Assembly (NCBI GenBank): GCA_004352715.1
Contig: SCFE01000108.1
Span: 671,873-735,872, forward strand
DNA: 64,000 nt
Reading direction: 5' to 3'
From: Hofstenia miamia
Lineage: Eukaryota > Xenacoelomorpha > Acoela
The notes beneath the pieces are model-generated. The model made no database searches, was not told the DNA's origin, and worked only from the letters and a program-made list of their open reading frames with translations. Each line of letters opens with the position of its first letter. Position 1 is the first letter of the stretch. Of the stretch, positions 12,481 to 22,500 are shown in pieces. The position numbers and the translations under genes were made by a program.

Positions 12481-12800
12481 TTATAAAAACATTAACGACT
12501 TTCTTTAAAATATTTAATATTGTTCCATACCACAAATCCGACTTTTTATCCTCTAAAATATTGCTTAGACAATCGTAGAGCCCTAAAAATAAGCCTCTTC
12601 CATATACCAAGAAAATAACGAAAAAATTTATTTCTCAACACATCAATAAATATATGGAATAATTTACCTAAATCTATAAAACAAAAATAAATTAAGAATA
12701 TTTAAAAACGAAATTAAAAGATATTTCTGTAGTTATACAAAGGAAAGGCTTGAATATAACTGGCGAGGTATTAAATTTTATAATAGTGATTATTCAATAA
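12481..12800 (+). mobile_element. decayed LINE 3' tail
   Basis: Conceptual translation across several frames gives 'IWNNLPKSIK' followed by an 'IFKNEIKRYF'-like basic tail. This is the usual C-terminal signature of LINE polymerases (compare 1948-2238 and 9003-10199). Stops and frame changes are frequent, so it is an old remnant. Confidence 0.45.
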
Positions 12801-12908
12801 TAGACCGCATCTAACCTAAATTCACCATAACCCAAGCTAGTAATTGTAATCATTTTTTGTAAATATTTTAGTATGCGTTTTGTTCCATTGTTTCTATTGT
12901 TTGACGCT

Positions 12909-12931
12909 ATTTAGAGTTGTAAACTCTAAAT
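12909..12931. repeat. perfect 10-bp inverted repeat with 3-nt loop
   Basis: ATTTAGAGTT, gta, AACTCTAAAT. The arms are perfectly complementary. It lies just before the PiggyBac-like remnant and may be a relic of its end or of another element. Confidence 0.7.
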
Positions 12932-12949
12932 ATTGACATTTCATTTTAT

Positions 12950-13597
12950 TTCATTTAGAGAAGAAAAATGCAGTTCGAATAATTCTATTATGAATATGAA
13001 CATAGGCAAGATATTAATAAATTTAATGTCGATGCAGATGACAAGGCTGATGAAAAGAATTCTATTTCAAATTATGACGAGCATAGCAAATATTGTTGTG
13101 GTTGTGACAATATTAGAAATGAGAATTTGCTTAGAAAACTTCTATGTTTTCAAGATAATCAGGAAAAGTGGAACAAAAGCGTGTTCCCAGAAATATGCAA
13201 CGAACCCAAAAATCAAATCTTATTCGTCAATCTAAGTCAGTTTCTCCAGAAGATACAAACCGCCGCCCATCGTTGGATGCTAATAAAGCAATTTGTTTTC
13301 TGCAACATAATAAATCTTGCAGCATATAATGCAAATTATAGACATCGACTTTGTTTCCATGAACTAGTTGAAGCAGATAAGTATAGCCTTCATCAATATT
13401 ACATCCAGCCCTTAGGATTGCTGCAAATAAGCTAGGTGTTTTGATTAACGAGACTCGAATTGAAAAAGGATATGGAAGATGCAAAAATTTTGGAAGAAAC
13501 AAAAATCGAAAAGTGAAATACAAGTATATCAACTGCAATGCTTCTGTATGTAATGATCATTCATTTGTTTGCAAATTGTGCTGTCAAGATAACTAAA
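12950..13597 (+). pseudogene. PiggyBac-type transposase remnant with internal deletion
   Basis: The first part (12950-13210) is an acidic segment followed by 'CCGCDN', with no catalytic domain. A central block 'HRWMLIKQFVFCNIINLAAYNA' (shortened here) resembles the post-catalytic 'RRW...NAY' region of PiggyBac transposases. The end (13450-13597), in another frame, has the C-terminal Cys-rich finger: 'GYGRCKNFGRNKNRKVKY', then C..., 'VCNDHS' and C..C. The DDD catalytic core is missing. The assignment of the last part is fairly firm; the acidic N-terminal segment is tentative. Confidence 0.55.
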
Positions 13598-14976
13598 AAA
13601 TAGAGAAAAACTTGGATTTTTGTAAGTTTGGTTTTGAAACATAATATAACACAATGTGTTGCATGATTTCATATAATTACATGATTGCATTCGTTTATTT
13701 AGACTAAAAGTGTTGCTTGAATCTATACACGACCTACAAAAATATGCATATCAAAGATATTGATAAATATGATTATCAATTTTGTTTGCTAGTACCTGGT
13801 TCAATCCAATCCAATATTAATTTCTGAACTCGTCCAATTGGAATCCCATCGGCTTTTATAATAGATTATAATAGATATACTTATATATAATAATAGATTT
13901 TCATATTTACATTTATATTAAATCTGGCTAATAAGTTAATAAAGTAAATCACAAAAGTTATTCATTTTATGTCATTTAAATTGAATGATGCAAGGCCTTG
14001 GTTAAATTTTCAAAATACCAACATTGGTAATTGGACATTACTGAGAGCCGATATTGATAAAGCGTATTCATAAAATCTTGATTGAAGCCTTAGATAACAA
14101 AACTATGCAAGAAATATATTATGCAAAAAAAATAATTTTTCACATTGAAAGATTTTGAACAAATTTAGTGTTTTTGATCGTAATGCAATAAACTCCCAAT
14201 ATTTTCAGAATTAAGTGTGTGATGCATAAACTTAACTTGCATATACATGTACTAATTAACACACATAGATCATGACATGCTATGTGAATATAGTAGATGA
14301 ATAGAACCCTAATAAAGTACCACAGGATGACCTTGTTTTCAGTTGCCCAGGGATACGCCCTTGATCGACCCGCTTATTAATTTGGATAGAAGTATTCAAA
14401 TACTGAATTATATTGAAACCGACCATTTGAAATGGAGTGTCGGTAAATGATTTTGCAAGTTAAAATTCCGTGCACAACATTGAAATTAACTTAAGCATTA
14501 TTTTAATAACAAAACACATTCTCAATTCTTCTTAACACGACTAAAAGAAACATGATTTGTTTTGGTATTGTAATTCAGAGTTGCGATTTAAATAGATCTA
14601 AAAACTTATTGAACTTTACCTACAAAACTAGATAATTCGCAAACATTAAGTAGGAATAGTGTATTAGTAATAAGAAATCAAGACACACAAACTATCGCAT
14701 TTAATATGCTTAGTACAAAATAACACGTATGTATATATATTTATAATAAATATGGCATAAACACTACTAAACCTAAGGATAAAGGCTCATCAACGCCCTG
14801 ACGTAGGTGACAATTTCAAAAGCGCTGAAATGACACCTACAGCATAACAAAAGGGTTGCCTAACATATCTAGGGATTTCCTTTTCAATATGTAATGGATA
14901 TTCTAAATAATTAAATTGATTCACACTGGTTGTGATGGACTTTGCGATGAGCACAGTTAAATAATTACAAACACAT
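13598..14976. other. intergenic, downstream of GPATCH2
   Basis: AT-rich sequence without a recognisable gene. It holds the hairpin at 14803-14840 and presumably the 3' UTR of GPATCH2, whose stop codon is at 14977-14979 on the minus strand. Confidence 0.5.
14803..14840. repeat. imperfect hairpin
   Basis: Left arm GTAGGTGACAATTTC, right arm GAAATGACACCTAC, separated by about nine bases that include 'AGCGCT'. The arms pair except for one or two bulges. It lies about 140 bp beyond the GPATCH2 stop codon, so a 3'-UTR structure or a MITE relic are both possible. Confidence 0.5.
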
Positions 14977-17660
14977 CTAAGTTATCGGAATTTCCATTCC
15001 AAATTTAAAATTAGCAAACATCGGTGTGAAGTTATCACCGGGTTTACTTAGTCCAGGTTCCCACTGCATGTGACGAAGAAGGTTGGAGCTGGAATTTTCT
15101 TCTGACAATGGTGACTCACGCTCCTCTTTTTGAATTTGAAGATCTCGACGTCTATTCTTCTTTCGTTTCGCTGATCCAGGAGTGAAACGCGGACGCCGAG
15201 CTTTTAACAAACGGGAAGTACCGCTACAACACGGTTGTCGTTTGCAACGTTTGAAACTAAATTACATTTTCATTTTAAACTTCGTCATGCTTTAATCAAT
15301 GATGAAAATTCGGATAAAACTATGATCACATACAACATCATAAAACACAAAATAATTCAATTCAGGCGAATTTTATAAATTTAAGCGTAATTGATGAAAC
15401 AGTATGAGAAAACGAAATAAACACGACAGTAATATTATTTACACATGGTAAATGTGTATACACTAAAAGAATATCTCTACCTGTGACTGCAACCAAGGAC
15501 GGTCTCCTGGGATTCTGAGGAATTTACATCTGTACCACACCAGTTGCCAATTGGTTGTTCGCGTTCTCTCTTCAGAGATTTTGGAAGAGTTTGTGTTGAA
15601 GTATGTGAACAATTTTCTGAATGCCATGAAACAAGCGGAGTCATTTTGTTCAGAGATTCTGAAAATGACGATTCCGAAGCTTCTAAAATCAACAATGTGG
15701 AGAAAATATGCACCATACGTAAATAGCTCCACAAACACCATTTCAAAGTGTGATTCATTGAAAGCTGCGTATTCATTGAAATATATATCAATGCTTTGGA
15801 AATTACTAACATTTGTAGAGTAAAAATTATATACCTAGTTGCTCCTCTCGTTCCCACCACGGAATAGAAACTGGTATCCCAAGAACACTTTCCGTGGAAT
15901 CATCCTCGCAGAATCCACTCTCACTCTGTTCATCATCACCTTCTCTACCTTCATCATTTGTAAAAATATCATGTTCACTTCCCAAACTACTGTCATTGCT
16001 ACTAATACCTTAAAAACAGTAGCTTTAAAGTTTTTGTAATTGAGGTAAATCAATTTTATAGATATAGACAATCAGAACATTTAACAGTCGATTTGCAACA
16101 ATAAAGAGCATACTTTCAAAAATAAAGTGAAAAATATTTAATAAAATACAATATTTTATTATATCTGACGATTAGTTACACTATGAATTCTCTCCCAGAA
16201 TAAACAGTTATGCTTCATAATTTCTTCAAAACATTCAACGAGTTGTTTTGGTTAGTGCTTTTGACCTAGTAAAATATAGCGTTTTTTATACTGACAAAAA
16301 CGTTTTCGATATGATTAATGTGATATTCTTTTCACACAGATATTCTAAGATTTCGCCACAGTGATGGATTATCAATAAAACCCCCTTATTAAATAATTCA
16401 TTTAAAAATCCAAAAAATATAAATCTGTTGAATGTTCCTTCATTCAATGTTTTGTATTCATTACTCATGATTGAAATAATCGAGCACATGGAGATGTTCT
16501 TCCCTTTGGATGCGGGATGATATATGAGACAGCATATGCACCCATAGGAGAATATCCAAAATTGATTGATGAATGCAGGTTAAAGTTCTTTTTATCCAAA
16601 AACAAAATATTTTTATTCCTAAATCCTAACATCTTGGCAGCAAAAATAGTGCGGGCATTCTGATTTTCAGTAAATAAAACTACTTCAGTTTTCTTCCTGA
16701 TGCTTCTTTGACAAAACATTTTGTCAATTGTTGCAAATTGGCTCTTTATTGTTGGAATTCTCTGTAAGTTAGCTTTATGGCATATACTATGTTAGCAATC
16801 GATTTTTTTAATTTACCAAAAACCTAAGGAAAATGATATATTTAAGGAAAATATTCTAACTTCGTATTTTCAAAAATTGTAATGATGCCTAGAATTTTGG
16901 AGATACATATAATTGAACAACTTACATATATAATCATAAACACAAAATACAACAGCTAATAATCCAATTAAACATTGAAAGGGGGGATGAAGCAAAAATA
17001 CAGTTGTTACTGGGTCTAATTTTAATTAATTCAAAGATACATTTTTGCTGTCTAAGTTTTATATATTGGTGAAAAACTTTGGGCTTGACCCGACTCGACT
17101 CGATTACATCTCTGGTGTTTAGATTACAAATTTAACCCATTATTAAATTATTAATACCTACTGAAATAGAAACATACATTTGTATTATGTAACTTACGCT
17201 GTGTATTATCAATCGTAATAGTGAGATATTACAAAATTTTTTAGTATTTTTTTAATTTTTTAGTGTTTTGTTAGTTTCTGCAATTATTTATTTTAGCACA
17301 AATGTTCACTAATAATTGTTCAATATCCAAAGAGTTCCAAATGTCTTCAGAGGGGAGGGGGATTTTCGGAACAAATACACAAAGCGGCTTGCAGCCTTAT
17401 GAATTCACTGAACACTTGAGTATGAACATCAGCCCCCGTTAAGTGCATTTTTAACTATCCCACAATATCCACATCGTAATAAACATGTAATTAAAAAGAA
17501 AAATATTAAACTTACTACAACAATCATCTGGCCTGTGAAAATTAAAACTAAATGAACCGTATGGAAATGGGGGTACCATAAAGCTATCTAATCCATCCAT
17601 CATGTTTGGAAAAGCTTTTGGGGGACTTTTTCTACTATTTCGCATTCTGTGCCCGCGGAC
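14977..17660 (-). CDS. GPATCH2: GPATCH2 homologue, C-terminal half (four exons)
   Basis: Four exons join in phase: 17660-17516, 16008-15835, 15682-15481 and 15256-14977, giving about 266 codons to a TAG stop. The second carries the family hallmark, an acidic Ser-rich stretch 'FTNDEGREGDDEQS' followed by 'IPWWERE', which matches vertebrate GPATCH2 as I remember it. The last exon is basic ('KRKKNRRRD') and ends at the G-patch position with 'LLRHMQWEPG'. Most G-patch glycines are replaced there and the protein stops soon after. G-patch proteins act in the nucleus, usually as helicase partners in RNA processing. The N-terminal exons are not firmly found. A candidate is 18578-18526 ('EDRSESMDTTCHEF'), which ends at a gtaagc donor in the phase needed for 17660. 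A Tc1 relic and a hAT end lie in the first visible intron. Confidence 0.82.
16286..16719 (-). pseudogene. Tc1/IS630-type DDE transposase remnant
   Basis: Two frames (16719-16465, then 16489-16286) carry the catalytic-core region. The first has 'NILFLDKKNFNLH...GYSPMGAYA' (family form: FxDExxFxLxxxxxYGxxxxG) and 'GRTSPC'. The second has 'EGTFNRFIFFGFLNEL' and 'LIIHHCGEI', which correspond to the segment with the second Asp. The expected Asp-Asn is replaced by His-His, so the copy is dead. It lies in a GPATCH2 intron in the gene's orientation. Confidence 0.7.
17081..17114. mobile_element. hAT-like terminal inverted repeat (one end)
   Basis: Read on the minus strand, the sequence begins CAGAGATGTAATCGAGTCGA and continues into 'GTCGGGTCAAGCCC'. 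This is the style of subterminal motif common in hAT MITEs. A matching left end and an 8-bp duplication were not found, so only one end is claimed. Confidence 0.45.
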
Positions 17661-17875
17661 CTAAAAAGAAAATAATAAAGACTACTAAAAATCCGTTTAC
17701 AATCAAAGAGTAGTTTATACAGTAAATTACATTTGTAAACTAAATTGGATAAAATATCTAAATTTAAAGAAAAAATTCATTACTTTTAGCTAAAACCGAT
17801 TTAATATCAATTTGAGTACTTAAAAGTTTAAATATTAAAACTATTGCAAATTGAATATTTTTATGAATCCAAAAA

Positions 17876-18420
17876 ATGCTGGGTGCTTATGTAACAATGA
17901 AGCTACTTCAGCCATATCTTAGTGAGGGTTACAATGTAACAACTGATAATTTCTTTACTTCATGTTCACTTAGCCGAGAAGTTAGTTTCTATGCGGATTT
18001 AATCTGTTGGTACAATTCAATAAAACTGAAAAAGACATACCCAAGTCAAATTAACCTTCACTGTATGAAACCCAATTTTTTCAATCGGCTCCAATCAATT
18101 TAGAAATTTACCAAGAAAAAACAACTATTCTTGATGTTTTATTCTAGCAACAGAACAAAATACTGAGAGCCACAAAAAAGATGGCCTCTTGTTGTTTTTA
18201 TGAGTCTGTTATACGTGAGTGTCATCAATGCATTGATTATACATAAAAGAAAACAGAACAAAATATAAGTCGTTGTGCTTTTACTGTCCTTCTCATGATC
18301 AATAATAAGAATTAAATCTTCTATTGATTTATTAGCGACAATGCGGAGGAACCAGAACAATATTAACGAGGGACCGAGGTGTATTCAATGCCAAATTCGA
18401 GCAAATTGCAAATATAACAA
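17876..18420 (+). pseudogene. PiggyBac-type transposase remnant
   Basis: The first frame has 'KLLQPYLSEGYNVTTDNFFTS', the conserved block around the second catalytic Asp of PiggyBac transposases (split here: 'YLSEGYNV' and 'TTDNFFTS'). A second frame from about 18170 has 'RWPLVVFMSLLYVSVINA', the post-catalytic block. The tail near 18377 has the start of the Cys-rich finger (RCIQCQIRANC). Frames are broken by stops and most of the catalytic domain is deleted. It lies between GPATCH2 exon 17516-17660 and the possible upstream exon at 18526-18578. Confidence 0.75.
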
Positions 18421-18599
18421 AGCTGTGTTGATTTGAATAAAATACTTTGAATGTTTTGTTTTAAATATTTTTGATTCAAAAATAGATAAAATACTTGAAA
18501 TATAGAAATAAAAAATGCAGCTTACAAAGTTATGTATAAATTCATGACAAGTTGTATCCATTGACTCACTTCGATCTTCTAGATATAAGGGCAAAGTAA

Positions 18600-19475
18600 A
18601 ACTTTGTTATAATAGTTTTTAATATACGTGTCGCATAAATACATTAATAGTCAAAAAATATAAGAAGATTCTATTGTAAATTCATCGTACGCCCGTTATA
18701 AGTACCTGTGTTTTTTAAATGGGACCTTTTAGTGTTAAAACAAATTTTACTCTTGAAAATGGAAAATACAATAAAACATTATTCAAACATTGTGTCTTCC
18801 TATAACATGGCTTTGATCTAAAAGGAAGCAGAAAGCTCCCTTGGTCCTGCAAATATGGATGAAATGGAGTGCCGTCTCTTGCTTTCCCTGCAAAGATGAA
18901 ACATCCGCTGCACAAAGTTAATGGAAAATCAGTAACTTTTGTAGTTGTACCATGGGTTATTTTGTGACAAGTGGATTGTATTAATTTTTTGATGTCAATA
19001 TAAAGCATGTACGTTTTAGTACTATATTTATCAATTTTTACATTTAATACATTTTATGTGTCACCTGTACAAATATAAGCAGTTACCTGTACAATGTTAC
19101 ATTTATACGCATTCAAATGTACAACATACTTTTTTGAGCAATAAGAAATGAATGACAAGTTTGCGGCAGATGAGCTCGAATTTTTAGTTGGGGCAACATC
19201 TATTTTAGAAACATGAATTAAGTAAACTAATTATAAAGTACTATGTTTCCTATCACATGTGCTTATTAGAGAGGCTAAGTTTAGCAACTTTGCACACATT
19301 CTAAATTTAGGAACAATTCCAATCATAACCTGTCATTCATAATGTTACACAGCATTGAGCAATGTAATAATATAATATTAATGCTATATAATTAGAGAAT
19401 ATATAGTAATGTATATATACTGTACAGATGACTTCATATAAATTCGCTATTGATTAAGAGTGAACGGGAAGAAAT
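18600..19475. other. no gene recognised
   Basis: One minus-strand frame (19008-18715) is open for 97 codons but shows no known domain. It could hold a GPATCH2 N-terminal exon: a segment near 18860-18915 is basic and Ser/Arg-rich in one frame and preceded by 'ttgcag'. I cannot support it further. Short direct repeats of 'ACCTGTACAA' occur at 19060-19110. Confidence 0.3.
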
Positions 19476-21150
19476 GTGAAATTCCTAGGAAGAGAAATTG
19501 AAAAGGGAAGAATAAAGATGAAAAACAACGCCAAGGAGATGATACAAAACATAAGTAGCCCTAAAGGCTACCTGAATACCAACGAGACACAGAAAAAACC
19601 GAGGGAGAAAGAAAACAGTTCGAATTCTTACCGCACAACGAGTACGAAAACCTGCCAAACATCAACACCGACAAAAAGGGTAAAACGCTAATGCTTATAA
19701 TAATAAAAGAAATAACCGAAACCGAAATTATCGAAAAACAACGCACCGACATCATTCTAAAAGAAATAATAGGAAGAAAAAAAGATGAATACAAACCACT
19801 AGGAAAGATAGAAAACAGCTACTTTCAAAGATATGCATGGGAACTAAACAATAACGGACTATTATACGCAAAAGGAAAGTCACCAAGGATAGCAATACCG
19901 GAATACTTTAAAAGAGACCTAGTCAGGAAAATACACGAAAATGGTCATATGGGAATAATACAAACATAATCAACATTCAACGCAAGCACGCTTCATAACA
20001 ACAGCGATAAGAAAGGCAGTGGAAGACATAATAAATAAATGTACGACATGCCTAATTAACCAAAAACTCACTTCGAACGAAGTGAGGGAAAAAATCATAG
20101 CAACGACACCAAATCAAATAGTGCACGTAGACATAGAAAAACAATCGCAAGACGACGAAGGCTATCAATACATTTTAGTACTAGTGGATAACTACACCAA
20201 GTACGCTAGAATGATACCTTTAGACTCCACTACAGCAAAAATAGTAGCCGAAAAAATAATAAAAGAATTGATACTGAAATTCGGCCCAATGGAAACGATT
20301 GTATCCGACCGTGGAATTCAATTTGAAAGTAAATTATTTGAAGAGATGACGAAATTAATGGAAATAATAACAGAAAAAACTACGGCATATCACCCTCAAG
20401 CAAACGGAGCAGTCGAGAGACTGAACAGAATCATGATCAAACTAATAAGAGTACTAACTTCAAGAGTCGGAGGAAGAGATTGGCGCGAAGTCATTGAAAT
20501 GGTAGAATACTTCTACAACACATCAGTACACGCAACCACAGGAGTGACACCATACAAAGCCATGTACGGTAGAGAAGCAGCAAAACCTATATCAATGCAA
20601 TATCACTCATACTCCGACAAACCAGACAATGAATATATAAAGACAATAAAAAATCAAATCACAGGAATACATGAGGCGATGTGCCACAATACGAAGAGAC
20701 CCGCAACTAGACAAAAACGGAACTTCAAGAAAATATACGGCAAACCACACAAGACGAGAGACAAGGTTTACGCATACACACTACTGAGAACACAAGACGT
20801 AACCAAGGTGAGAAAATTAAAAACACAGTGGTCAGGGCCATTCACCATTACACAAACCTTACCAAACAATAACTATAAACTAAACGACAAGGATTTCACA
20901 CTTCCAAAACCTGAAAAGGGCAACAATAGACATAGAACAAGTAACACTAGACAATAACGCAGAATTCAAAATTATAAAAAATAATGATGATACATACAAT
21001 GAAATGCAAGGCTTAGATAGTGTAGCAGAGGAAGAATTCGAAGAAGAATACACACCTCAACGAAACGACATCGATGTCGAAAGAAGAATTATGCCCCAGA
21101 GGGCTGCAAAAAATAAATCTAAATATGAAACTGAATATGGGATATAAACT
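19476..21150 (+). mobile_element. Ty3-type LTR retrotransposon, 3' part with intact integrase triad
   Basis: Begins with the RT palm/connection phrase 'FLGREIEKGRIK' (19476 onward). It then jumps, by an apparent deletion of the rest of RT and RNase H, to the pre-integrase region at 19691-19969 ('HENGHMG'). After a frame break, frame 20019-20957 (312 codons) contains the integrase. This has the second half of the HHCC finger (CTTCL), then the catalytic core with D in 'IVHVDIEK', D in 'IVSDRGIQF' and E in 'NGAVERLNR'. The triad is complete although upstream parts are broken. The C-terminal domain continues past 20957 in a shifted frame to about 21146. The plus strand is strikingly A-rich relative to the flanks. 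No LTR was identified; the repeats at 21.2-21.5 kb may lie in its 3' non-coding region. Confidence 0.85.
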
Positions 21151-21232
21151 TATTAACTGAATTTAGTCTAGAAAATGAAAAGAACGAGTAGCTAGAGTCC
21201 ATCACCACTGAAAAGCAGAAGGGTGCGGAGAA

Positions 21233-21545
21233 GAACTCCACAATCCGATTGTCAAATAAAGGACATTAGGATGGAAACAGCGTCACCCAGCAGTAACAAA
21301 AACACTAAATCTCCACGATTGATTGTCAATTAAAGGGCATGAGGACGGAGCACCCAACAACCAGAGGAAAACGAATTAGAAGGAGAACTCCGCAATCCGA
21401 TTACTAATTAAAGGGTATGACGATGGAGTCACAAGAAAAAACAAAACCTCGGAAAAGAACACCCTCACCCAAATGTCAATTAAAGGGTAGGCTGATAAAC
21501 GAGGGTCGACAACAACATACCGAGCGTCAACTAAAGGGCGCGAAG
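21233..21545 (+). repeat. tandem repeat, five units of about 50-78 bp
   Basis: The core GTCAATTAAAGGGCATGAGG (with variants) starts at 21251, 21325, 21403, 21475 and 21526. A second phrase, 'GAACTCC(A/G)CAATCCGATT', precedes alternate units (21233 and 21386). Units are diverged. The purine-rich 'TAAAGGG' core resembles a polypurine tract repeated several times downstream of a Ty3 pol gene. Confidence 0.75.
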
Positions 21546-21780
21546 TTACAGCCATCGAGCAAACAACTGGAAACACAAAGAACAGGTGTATAATTCCATC
21601 TAGTAAAAATATTGAAAAATAGGAATAATTTTAGTATTATAACAATTTTTTGAAAACTACATTTTTATGGATAGTTTGTCGTTTGTTGTGAAAAGACGTT
21701 GTTTCGTAATGTCGTTTTAGTGCCGTTATTATGTTGTTCAGCGACGTAGTTACGACAATTATATGTTTACTGGGTAGTAT

Positions 21781-21783
<3 letters not shown>

Positions 21784-21833
<50 letters not shown>

Positions 21834-21835
21834 GT
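21784..21835. repeat. (TA)n microsatellite
   Basis: About 50 bp of alternating TA interrupted once by 'ca'. Further TA runs occur at 27226-27254, 27594-27611, 33734-33760, 33995-34026 and 63987-64000. Confidence 0.95.
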
Positions 21836-22059
21836 TCTAAAACATTATTCCTAAAATCATACTCTTTTAATAGAAGATGGTGTTGTAGCCAAGGGTCTTG
21901 AAAGAAGCGAGACTTAAACACATATCTAAACTTAATTTTTGCTTATAATTTGAATACTTTGTAAATTTGAATAACATTCTAGTCCTAATCTTTAACTTTT
22001 TTTCTCATTCACTAACTTTGAGAAAATATCCCGTCGAGTTCAAAATATCAAGTTCTGGA

Positions 22060-22165
22060 CACCGGTCGAAACCGGTTAAAATTCTGGAAAATAGACCGGT
22101 TACAATCGGTTGAGGAAAACTTGGCCGGTTCAGTCGTGTCAGCAAAATTCTGACCGTTTCCAACT
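22060..22165. repeat. cluster of ACCGGTT-like motifs
   Basis: Repeated 'CACCGGTCGAAACCGGTT', 'GACCGGTTACAATCGGTT' and 'GGCCGGTTCAG' within about 100 bp, unlike the surrounding AT-rich DNA. This resembles the subterminal repeats of hAT-type MITEs, but no terminal repeats or target duplication were found. Confidence 0.5.
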
Positions 22166-22500
22166 CTCGTGAGAGGTATTATAAATTTGTTCAATTTTGT
22201 GGTAGATATATTTTCACTAACTAAAGTGCTGGGGAAAAAATTGAGAGTTTGCTTACAACAAAATTGAAATTATAGAGAACGATTAAAACTTTCAATGAAA
22301 TAATTGGTACCCCAGTTAACATTACCTGATTTTAAATAATCTGATTAACTTGAATTGATAGAGAACTTCTACAACTATAAAGATGTAGTAATTTAAATTT
22401 ATACGAATCAAAATGGATAGATAATATTATATTTTAAAAACAGTGTTGGCCAACTCAAATTTATAATGTATGCACAAAGCTAATTTTGCAAAATATTTAG

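Noticed and set aside
15463-15741. Alternative minus frame with 'FMAFRKLFTYFN' overlapping a GPATCH2 exon
   Set aside because: Only the other frame (EASESSFSESL...) joins the neighbouring exons in phase at both ends.
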